A DNA stretch of 64,000 nt. It comes from Pipra filicauda. Taxonomy: Eukaryota; Chordata; Aves; Passeriformes; Pipridae. A program made the translations under genes and the position numbers. The stretch covers positions 1,091,713-1,155,712 of the forward strand of contig NW_024104331.1 in the NCBI RefSeq assembly GCF_003945595.2. The letters are read 5' to 3'. This document shows, piece by piece, positions 1 to 10,000 of this stretch. Under the pieces are notes generated by a model that ran no database searches, was not told where the DNA came from, and worked only from the letters and a program-made list of their open reading frames with translations. The stretch's first letter is position 1. Each line of letters starts with the position of its first letter.

Positions 1-126
1 ATTTTTGGGGGGTGAAGCACCAAACCAGCAGCGGCTCTGATGTGGCTTTGCTGGCACCTCTCTCCCTGCTGCTGCCTGCCGGGGTTCCTGCCGGCTCCGC
101 GTTGCCGCCGTGTTCGTCCAGGTGAC

Positions 127-178
127 GTGGTTTGACACCAGGTTCGGTGTGGTTTGACACCAGGTTCGGTGTGGTTTG
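127..178 (+). repeat. 22-bp tandem repeat carrying three GTGGTTT motifs
   Basis: Two full copies (127-148, 149-170) and a partial third (171-178) of a 22-bp unit starting GTGGTTTGACACC. Each copy starts with GTGGTTT, the core of the RUNX recognition site; the second and third are TGTGGTTT. Confidence 0.9.
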
Positions 179-1109
179 CTCCCGTTTAATCCTTCCCTTT
201 TCCCGTGCAATGGCAGCGCTGGGAAGGGTCGGGGCTGAGCTGTGCTGGGATGGGTTTGGTGTGTTTGCCCAGGTTGTTGGTTGGATGCTGGTGGGTGCAG
301 CGTGCTGGGGAAAACTGGTTTGGAAGAGGAGGAGAGCTGGGGGGGATCAGGGCGGCCGTCGAGCTTACTATTTAATATATTTATTTATATACAGCATCCT
401 AAATATGACAACACACAGCTGTGTATTTTTGCTAAATTTATAACTGCATTGGGTGATGAGTCTGTTCACCCTGCTGTTCCTGGTGTCCTGCACATCCCTC
501 ATGGCTGCCTCGGGACGGGCAAACTGCCTGTCAGGGCAGGTCACTTCTCCCCGAACTTCTCATCTCTCGGCCCCAGCTCCCAGCAGGATCTCACATCCCC
601 AAAACTGAGCCTGTCTTCGTTTCACAACCGCCGTCCTCTTGTGGAACTGCTCTGCAGCCGGGTGGCTCAGGGGGAACGGGGTGGGCTGGTGTGGGCTGAG
701 CTGCCAGGACCACGGCGTGTGCCGAGACCTCTTTGGGAAGGAGCTGGGCACTTGCCAAGTCGTTGGGAAGAGCTCTTCAAACCTCTGCCTTTTCCCTTCC
801 TGATGAAGTTCAGGAGCAAAAGCTTGGGCTGATCATGGTCATGAGGACCCAGGGGCTGGGTGGTAGCTTGGAATGTCACACTGAGCCCCAGCAGATCAGG
901 GGAGGGGGGTAATAAACCCCCCAAAGAGCAAAGTGCAGCAGATCATCCAGAAACTGGTCACTGCAGACCAGACTTTGGCCTATTTTTGAGAATGCGAGAG
1001 GTTACGTGTCCTTTTGAGGTGGCTCCGTGGTGTCAACCAGCATCACGACACTTCCCTTGAGTGTTCTTCTGAGCAGGTTTTGGAGAGGCAGCAGAAGGAG
1101 ACAGTGAGA

Positions 1110-1259
1110 TCATAGAACCATGGAATGGTTTGGGTTGGAAGGGACCTTAAAGGTCATCTAATTCCAATCCCCTGCCGTGGGCAGGGACACCTTCCACTAT
1201 CCCAGGTTGCTCCAAGCCCCGTCCAACCTCGCCTTGAGCACTTCCAGGGATGGGGAACA
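1110..1259 (-). mobile_element. CR1 LINE fragment (3' end)
   Basis: The sequence from CATAGAACCATGG through GGTTTGGGTTGGAAGGGAC to CTTCCAGGGATGGGG is the reverse complement of the avian CR1 3' end. It is 5'-truncated and has decayed. No open reading frame remains. Confidence 0.9.
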
Positions 1260-3127
1260 GGGATGTGGATGAGATGGATATGAGATGGGGGGAGTAAACA
1301 CAGACTGGCTTTCCCAGCCCCATCCTGGATACCCCACACCAGAGCACAGGCAGAATAACCACGTTCATCTTCCTGCCCTCGGCTCGGAGATGGTGGCGTT
1401 ACAAATGTGTCCTTTGTACTCCGTGCAGCTAATTAAAGGCAGTCCCATGGCAAGGAAAGAAGAGAAGTTTATAAAAAACATTTGCATGGTTCTTTTTAAT
1501 CTATACTTCTCCCTCCCCAAGCCAGATGAAGAAATGTCGGGGTTTAACTCGCTTGTTTAAAAATAAAGAGCGAGTGAGCAACAGAAATATCACGTCTGGT
1601 GTGCAATTTCCATACAAATAGGAACTCATAAAAGCAATAAACATCTTTGTTTCAGACATAATTTTTTATTAAATGGGGGAGAATTAAATGATTGCACCAA
1701 GGATGGAATATGGCCAAATGGTGAAACATTTGTTTAGTGTTAGGACAAGAAATCCTTGTTTTCTTTAAGGAGCTCAGTGTGTCTTCTCCTGCCCGGCTGG
1801 ATTTGGGTGAGTACTGCAAAACATTCACGGATGTTCATCTAAATTCCTCATGGCTTTGGGGGATACAACCGCTTTCATAGTTTTACTTTGCTTTCCTGAG
1901 CACATCCACGAAAATAAGCGTTTGTTTGTGCAAATATTTAAGGAATGAAACTAAAAATCCCGAAGGCATTCCCTAGTTAGTCTGGAAAAGTGAATTTTTT
2001 TGAATATAGAAAAGGGATTTTTTGGCTTTTCAATAGGGCTGGGTGGGGGAGTAGCACCAATCCCTGGTTGCACGTACGGGATTCACAGCTGAGTAGAATA
2101 TTTGGTGGAGACAAATAAATTTGCCTCTGGTCCACGATTTTGGGGATATAATGCCAGTTTTGGGGTCAGTGTCTTTTTCTGCTTCATCTGAGCACCCCAT
2201 GGCTTGTGCCCAAGGGCCGGCTGTGCTCTCCTGGGAGCTGCAGAGATGCTGTTCCAGGGGCAGGCAGTTGTCTCTAAGTCACCAAACCACAAATGTCACA
2301 TCCATGAGTCAGATCTCGGTTGCCGATGGCTATCGGGACAGGGAGGCCTCAGCAAAGGGGCTGTTTCTCAGTAACCATGGCTGTGTCTTCAGTGGAAACC
2401 TGCAGGGACCCCCGTGGGGTGGGATGGCTCCATGGATCCACCGGGGGAGGAGCGGGGTGCTGGTGGCTTGGATGCTCCCTGACCTTGGGAGGTATTTTGG
2501 GAGTTATTTTGCCCTGGGGTGGGTGAGCCCTGTGGAGGGGTGCTGGTGGCACAGCCTGGCTCCTCTGCTTGGGGTGGCCATGCTGTCCAGCTTTTCCTAG
2601 CTCAGGTTGCCAGTGTTTAACATTTTCCCTTGGTTTTCACAAATCTGAAGCACACGGGAACAGCTCGTGAGCTGTCACTGTCCGCCCTCATTCCCCTGTG
2701 AAAACGAAACGGTGCCACATCCCTCCTTGTTTGCCTCTTTCTCCATCAGGTTGGTGTCTGTGGGCAGCTGCCCTGACCCCATCACCTTTCCCATGCCCTT
2801 GCACGGGAGGCCAAGGGCACCAGCCTCGGTCCTGGCGTCCCAGGAGGGGATTTTGCTGTTTGTTTGCTCTCAGCCCTGTTGGACCGTGGTGGTCACTGCT
2901 GCTCTGAAGGAACTGGGACTCATCCTGGGGTTCAGCCCCTGCTTTGCTGCTTCCCCAGGACTCTCCTGGTCTTTGTCTCCGGTTGATGGTGACAAATTTC
3001 CTCCTGTCTCTTCACCTCCTGCTGATCTTTATTTTATCCTTTTTTGCATATGGGTGGCTCAGCTGCCCCCACCAGCACAGCAGCAGTACATTGCACCAGG
3101 GGTCTGGGGTGGGAGACGAGAACACAT

Positions 3128-3402
3128 GGATAGGACAAGGGATATGGATTTAAACTGGCAGAGGTCAGGGTTTGAGTAGGTATTTGGGAGAAATTCTTCT
3201 CTGTGAGGGTGGGGAGGCCCTGGCACAGGTTGCCCAGAGAAGCTGTGGCTGCCCCATTCCTGGAAGTGTCCAAGGTCAGGTTGGACAGGGTTTGGAGCAA
3301 CCTGGGCTAGTGGAAGGTGCCCCTGCCCACGGCAGGGCATTGGAATGACACGAGCTTTAAGATCCCTTCCAACTCAAACCGTTCTGGGATTCTGTGACCA
3401 TG
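3128..3402 (+). mobile_element. CR1 LINE fragment (3' end)
   Basis: The fragment runs from ATAGGACAAGGG through AAATTCTTC, GAGGCCCTGGCACAGGTTGC and CCTTCCAACTCAAACC to ATTCTGTGA. This is the last 275 bp of a CR1 element in sense orientation. It is diverged and non-coding. Confidence 0.92.
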
Positions 3403-4227
3403 CCTGTGCCTCCAGGTGAGAGAAGCAAGGCAGAGCCTGTGGGCTGGGGGAGGAGGGATGAGCACTGCACTCCCCATGGGTGTTTGCACACAGGAGCATC
3501 CCTGCAGTCACAGCTCAGCCAGAGCCAGCTCTCACCCAGCACCCCGGGTCTCCTCATCCCCCTCCCCGTGCACAAACCCCACACCCCCGAGGGTGGGGGA
3601 CAGGGGGAGCCCCAACCCTGCACACACACACACTCCCCCACACGCCAGCAGCCTGGCACACAGAACTACATGGCCACAAAATCTGGTTTGCCTCCTCTCA
3701 TCCTCCCCTCCTCGTGCTCTCCGAGCTCCTGATTGACTGTCAGTGGCTTTGCCTTTTCCAAGGGAACCCCGCTGGCTGGTGGCATGTCTTTTTTAATTTA
3801 TTTTTTGTTTCCCCCCCCCCCCCCTTTAAATGTATTTCTGCGTGTGGGAACGAGTATAAATCCAATGTCTCTCATCACCTTGTAATGATCTAACAGGGGC
3901 AGAGAGGGGGTGGCATTCCCCTGCGCTGAGCACTTTAATTCATGATGATTTCTCAGGCTTGATCTCCTCCGATACGTCGTCAGTGGTTGTGGTCCACTGT
4001 TTTGGCCGTGCACGGCTCGGGGAGCAAACAATGAGCCGTGTGTTTGCGGGCTCCCATCCACACATGGTCGGCATTAGAGGCAGGAATGTGACTTCCCATC
4101 CGAAGTGATGAGCCCGAGCCACGGGGCCGTGCTGGAAAACACTCCCCGAGAGAGGGGAGGACGTGGAAAAACCTGCCCGGAGGTCTCCAGTGGAACTGCT
4201 GAGGGGACTCAGGGCCCAGCACCAGCT

Positions 4228-4450
4228 GAGAGTAGGGTGAGGGTGGGTGTTAGGAAAGAATCCTTCCCTGGGAGGGTGGGGAGGCCCTGGCACAGGTTGC
4301 CCAGAGAAGCTGTGGCTGCCCCATCCCTGGAAGTGTCCAAGGCCAGGTTGGAGCAACCTGGGATAGTGGAAGGTGTCCCTGCCCATGGCAAGGAGTAGGA
4401 ATGAGATGATCTTTCAGATCCCTTTCAACCCAAACCATGCTGTGATTCTG
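4228..4450 (+). mobile_element. CR1 LINE fragment (3' end)
   Basis: It is closely similar to the copy at 3128-3402 and shares the GAGGCCCTGGCACAGGTTGC block and the tail TGTGATTCTG. It carries a short internal deletion after the CCAGGTTGGA stretch relative to that copy. The two lie 0.8 kb apart in the same orientation. Confidence 0.92.
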
Positions 4451-4697
4451 AGTTGCTGCAACACAGGGAAGCACTCCCAGTGCCTGCTGAAACCACAGAT
4501 ACTTCACCCTTTTTGGCTGCAAACACAAACCCTCCTTTTCCATTCAGACCTGTTGCTGCTCCATGCCTTTTCCTGGAAAATTTCCACCTATTTCTGACTC
4601 TTCAGTTGCTTCCCTTTGCTGCCCTGACCTCACTGGGGCAACCTTCCACCACAGTCTTATCTTCCTCCTCCATGGCTCTTTTCTTGCTAAAGATGCC

Positions 4698-4700
<3 letters not shown>

Positions 4701-4728
<28 letters not shown>

Positions 4729-4748
4729 TTATTATTAGTAGTAGTATT
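4701..4748 (+). repeat. Poly-T (27) followed by (ATT/AGT)n
   Basis: Twenty-seven T followed by ATT and AGT units. It may be the reversed A-tail of an old retroposed copy, but I see no recognisable body beside it. Confidence 0.85.
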
Positions 4749-5194
4749 TTCAAGAGAGTGGGACAGCCAACGTGTCTGCAGTCTGGGGGTATTTTCCACA
4801 ACATAAACATATCAAAAAGAAAAAGAAAAGGGAAAATAAAAACCCAAACAATTTTCCATTCCCACTGGAAGCCGCGAGTGCGTTTGGAACATGAGGAACG
4901 TATTACTCAGGCTATTGTAAAATAAAATATCAAAACAACCAAAATAGGAGGAGAAGGAAGAGATTAAAAAGAAAAAAAAGCTTTGGTTGGGAAGGAAGAC
5001 ACTGAAAAATGGGCTTTTTCTCAATAATCTCTGTTGTGCAGGAGAGTCCTGTAAAGAAGTCTGGGATTGTGGAATTCTGAATGGAGGGACAAGAGGCTCC
5101 AGGGTTTGTATTTCCACCTGGGGAGGTGTGGTGCTCCCTGTGACTCTGGGAAGGACCTCCTGCCACCCTGGGGGTCCCATCATTCCAGCAAGGA

Positions 5195-5266
5195 GCATCC
5201 CACAAAGGATTCACATCCCACAAGGGACTCACATCCCACGAGGGTTTCACATCCCGTGAGGGATTT
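5195..5266 (+). repeat. 18-bp minisatellite, four copies
   Basis: Four imperfect 18-bp copies of CATCCCACAAGGGACTCA. Because 18 is a multiple of three, the repeat stays open on the minus strand and accounts for a repetitive peptide there that I do not consider a gene. Confidence 0.9.
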
Positions 5267-5568
5267 GCGCCCCAGCTGGGAGGAGACACCTTCTAGGGCT
5301 CTTTTCTCCTGGTAATGATGGGATTTAGGGCTCCAGGGCTGCTTTTCTTGCCCCACTCGCTGTGTGTGTGTGTGTTTATGGCAGCTATATTGGGATGTGA
5401 CTTCACGAGGCAGCGTGGTTTTTGTTAAAATAACTCTGAAAAAAACCAAATCCAAACAAAATGGCAGGAATGGTGTTAGAGGCACAACCCTGGCCCAAAG
5501 TCTGCCCTGGCTTCTCACACCCTCTGGGTCTCCTGAGTCCCGGCCAGGGCTCAGCCTGGCACGGGGAC

Positions 5569-5586
5569 AGACAGACAGACAGACAA
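5569..5586 (+). repeat. (CAGA)n microsatellite
   Basis: About four and a half CAGA units. Confidence 0.85.
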
Positions 5587-6903
5587 AGGGTGTCGCAAGC
5601 ACTCCGTGTGCCGATGGAGAGCGCGTCACTGACGGGGTGAGCTGGTCCTTGAAAATACTTCTTGTGTTAATGAACCTGGTTCGGGGAGTTTCAGGATGTT
5701 TCCTGTGCGGCTCCGGGGGCAGCAGCAGCATCCCGGGATGGAGCCGCCGGCTCAGGGTCCGGGTGTGTGTCGGGGTGGTGGTTAAATCGTGCTTCTCCTG
5801 CAGCTGGGGGGAGTTTTCCTGGAGGAAAACCTCGGCCAGCAGCCGGAGCGGTTGGTTTCTGATCTCCGGAGCGAGCACGTGGGTTATTCCCGGGAGCAGC
5901 ACGTTCCCCAACCGGCACACGCCTCCCGTCCAGCCGCTGGCGGGGCTGTTACAGGAACATCCCAGCTGTGGCTCTGTTTCTCTCGCAGTGAGAAGCCAAA
6001 AAGCCGGGGAGGAAGCTGCACTCAATCACAAACGCTAAAAACTCCCGCGAAAATCGCCCGTTTCCATCCTCTTTGCGTGGCTTACGGAACATTCAAAGGA
6101 ATATTGCTCCCTGCATCCCACGCTCGGCGAGAGGCAAGGAGATGCTCCAGCTGGGAGCTGGGGCATGCATCCATGGGTGCATGGAAAAGCCAGGGAGGCT
6201 GTTTCTTCACAGGCTGGCAGGGATTAAATGCCAGACGTGGGCTGCACCATTTCCCTTTAAACTGGAAGCATGTGCTTGGAGATAATTTGAGGACAGAGCG
6301 TGATCATTTCAGCGACTTCAAGTCAGGAGTGAACTACTCAGGGGGGGATTTGGGAGAGGCTGTGCTGTTTCCCCTCATTAGGAGGGAGAAAGTGCCAGCC
6401 AGGGAAGCCAAAGACTAAATCAGATGTGCTGTTCCAAAATTCAGCCCTTGTTCTGCAGCCCCATTGCACCGCGCTGCATTTTACTGGCCACTTTTGTGCC
6501 CAATTACCTTGAACCCTGTAATTAAACACCTTTCTTTTATTAGCCCAGGGTCAGTTTGGAAAATCTCGCCGACTGAGCAAGCCTACCACTTTTTTTCCAT
6601 AAAGCTCAGCAAGACTGCCAGGCTGGGAGGAACAGCCTCAGTCCTGACTCCTCGTCCCTGAGCAGTCTGGGGGGACACCACTGGTGTCTCAACCCTGTTC
6701 CCACGGGGGTAGGGGTATGAATATCCCAACCCCTATCAGAGCAGGTGAAATACCCTCATCCCCTCCCACAGGATCAGGGCACTGGACGGTTGCCAAGGGG
6801 TGAGAGACGGGGGAACCAAAGCACTTGCTGGGCGACCCCCATGTGGCACATCCAGGGTCCTGGGGGAAGCTGAGGCAGAGCTGTGGATTGAACCCAGACA
6901 TCT

Positions 6904-7044
6904 TCTGGAAGTGTTCAAGGCCGGGTTGGACAAGGCTTGGAGCTACCTGGTGCAGTGGAAGGTGTCCCTACCCATGGCATGGGGGTAGAATGAGATGAAG
7001 GTTTAAGTCCCTTCCAACCCAAACCATTCCGTGATTCTGTGATC
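6904..7044 (+). mobile_element. CR1 LINE fragment (3' end)
   Basis: The fragment runs from TTCTGGAAGTGTTCAAGGCC to the GTGATTCTGTGATCT tail. It is a short 5'-truncated CR1 in sense orientation. The bases just before it resemble the tail of a MIR-like SINE, so it may have inserted into or beside an older repeat. Confidence 0.88.
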
Positions 7045-10000
7045 TTGCCTGCCCTGCCAATGCCTTCTCTGAGCTCAGCCTTCCTGCCAGCAAGGGCCTG
7101 TGCTCAGCTGGAGGAGAAAACACACAAACACTCTCCAAACCACCAGTTTTGGAGGGTCAGGGGGTGGCTCAGACCCCCGGGACACACCAAGGTTGCATTC
7201 TGTGGATCAGAGATCCCCTCTCTCGCCACAGAACTGGCTGCTCCTGTGAGACAGAAAACCGCTGTCACTTTGTCTGGGCAAGTTCTCCATTTCTCTGTTC
7301 TCCAGCCCCAACCTGCTGCTGAGCCACCCCAACTTCCCTGGCTGCCGTCTGGGCCGGGTGAGGAGCCCGCTCGTGGTGTGGGCCAGCTGACCCCGGCAGA
7401 CGGGCACCTCCTGCTTGCGTAGGAACTTCCATAAGAAACTTCTGCAAAGGAACAAAATGAGCTCATGCTGGTGAACACGGGGCCGGGGTTCGATGGAGGC
7501 GAGCGGGCACAGTTCCCTTTCCAAGCTGCCGGGGATGGATGAGGAGCAAACAGTGACTTAACAGCGGTCCCTAAATAACACCACGTTTGAGTTGTCTGAG
7601 TTCGTAGCCAGAAACCAGAAAAGTACCTTCTGCCTCGTTTTTAGCCTGTGACTAATTCCCCCGAGCTGGGGATCTGCTCTGTGCCTAAAGGGATGTGTGA
7701 CTGTCGGGTGAATTCGCAGGCTGAGCCCTCTCGGGGGGCTGGTTTTTGGAGCTGCTCTACAACCCCCAGACTTACCGGTGGGGGATGTCGGGGGAACTCA
7801 CATCGATGAGAGTCTTTACAGGAGGGCAGATGTGAGAGAAAATGTTTGTACCGGAAAAAAACAAGGGTTGCAGAAGCAACACAACCCGGAGCCCAACCAG
7901 TCAGAGCAGCCCAACGGCAAAGTCACATCGCCCGGGGTTATTCTTAGAGTGAAAGTGGTGAATAATGGCAAAAAGCAGATGAACCTGGAAAAAGTGGTGC
8001 AGCCCTGTGGGGCAATCCATAGCTGGAACAAAAGGTTGGTGCTCTCAGAATTACTTTGCTGTAGGCGAGCAGTTGACAGTGGAGTTTGAGGCGGCTCCGT
8101 GTTGCTGCTGGAGGAGTTTCACTGTTTCCCCTGTGGGTGTCCTGGTGGAGATGACAGAAATCAGGGACTGATGTATAGGGATGATAAACACCTCACGTGG
8201 GAAGAGCTGGCCATCACCCAGGACCTTGCTTTTTGTGAAAAAGGGCCCATGTGTTGCATGGGCAGAAGTGCTTGGGGTGTGATCCCGACCAGGCCGGACT
8301 CAGCTGCACCTTTGGCCATGAGCTCTGAGGCAGAGCCAAGGAGCTGCGTGTGCCGGTGATTTCATGGACAAGCTGCCTGAGGAGCAACCCCAGGTGACCC
8401 TGGGGAGACGACTGAATGTGGAGATGCAGGATCTACCTGCAGGATCATGCTCCACACCAAGCACCATCACAGTGGGCTGGAGGAACTGTCTGCCAGCCTC
8501 CTGTTTGCCTTTCTCCAGCAGTATGAGATGCTGCTTCGTGCAGACCTCACTGTTTCGCTGGGCTCTGTTGCTTCAACCAGTCCTGCTCTTCCCATTCCTG
8601 TCCCCTCCCTTTAAATCCCTCAGTTTTAGGGTTTTCTCCAGACTGTTCTCTTGCTGGAGAACAACTCCCAGCCACCCCGCACAGGCACTGCTCTGCAAAG
8701 CTCCTCTGCCTGCAGACAGGTGGGGAGAACCCTTGTGTGGATGAAAGTTGCTGGATGAGGCACGTTTGTAAAACCACACACTTACAAAGCAGGTCCTGTG
8801 ATCTGCCTCCCTCCCGTCTCTGCCTCTGTCAGGGCTCATCCCAAGCCAGGCAAGAGAAATGGGATGACCAGCTCGGGGGGATGATGGGGAAAGCATGAGG
8901 GCTGAGGCAGGAGGGGAGGAGATGCCCGTGCTGGTGTCACCACCAGCCACCTCAGCATGACAGCAGCTCTCCTGCTGAGATGTTGTAGGCTGAGGTTTGG
9001 GAGAGGGGGAAACTCTCCACCTCCAGAAGAGGATATTTCAGGAAAGGCTTTGAATATTTAGCAAAGAGGTATCTCCACTGGCCTGTGGTCAGCCTCTGTG
9101 AGACAGCACAACCCCATTATCCCCTTCAGAGCAGGATGCAAATGATGCTCAAGGCCACTGCACATCTGTGCAGGCCAAAGGGGTGTCGGGGGGCTCTGGG
9201 ATCAGTGGGTGCCCCCAGGGTGACCAGGCTGGGTTCCCTTTGGGATGCTGATGATGCCCCACAGAGAAGTTAAACAGAAATGGTGTGTTTGCACTTGCCT
9301 GTGAAGCTGCTTTTGCCGAGACGTGACCTCTGTCAGACCTGAGCCAAAAGGGAAACTGGAGTTCCCTGTCTGACGCCAGCGCCCGTCGCAGGCAGCTGCC
9401 AGTCCCCTCCTGCCTCCTGGGGGGAGTGAGCACCCGCTTCTGTCCCCACATCCGAGAGGGACAGACACTGCAGCCCTGGAGCAGGGAAACCTTTGGCCGA
9501 GGTTTGCCAAGAGCTGCCCTCGGCGGGGATGGGGGTGAGCACGCGTGTGGGATTGAGCTGCCCAAGGTTCACTTTCTCTCTTCACATTTCGACTTCCCCA
9601 AGGGGATCACTCGGCAGCAGAGCCCAGTACAGCCTCGCTCTACCCCGTAGGGGCTTAAGCACTTGCCCTGGCCACTGTTTCCCTGTGTGGATGCAAGACC
9701 CTTCCCGAGGGTCCTGCAGGCTCCTGCTGCCCCACAAACCTCAGCGCAGCCCAGGAGCACTGAGCGTCTGCTTGACACCCAGCGTCATCCCAACATTTTG
9801 GCTGTAGGGACCTGCACTGAAAAATGCTTTTTGGGAAACACCACTGCACGTTCAGCCAATGTATGAGGACAGGAGATTGGGTTTCCCATCCCATTGGGGT
9901 GGCGACAAGCGATGGGTCCGGTTTTGCCGATGCGCGACGATTTTCCAAGGCAAGAAACCTCTTTCTGCAGCGTTTGCCTGTTGCAATAGTGCTTTGCTCA

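Larger units (their letters stand above)
1..3127. other. Upstream non-coding flank, left part
   Basis: Apart from the 22-bp repeat and one CR1 piece, nothing is assignable. AT-rich blocks at 365-455 and 1480-2110 have the look of conserved non-coding DNA, but no alignment is possible here. A RUNX-type AACCACAAA is at 2285-2293. It may be intron of the longer P1 transcript. Confidence 0.6.

Noticed and set aside
5180..6025. A 281-codon minus-strand frame
   Set aside because: It runs through an 18-bp repeat and simple repeats, has no recognisable domain, and overlaps equally long + frames.
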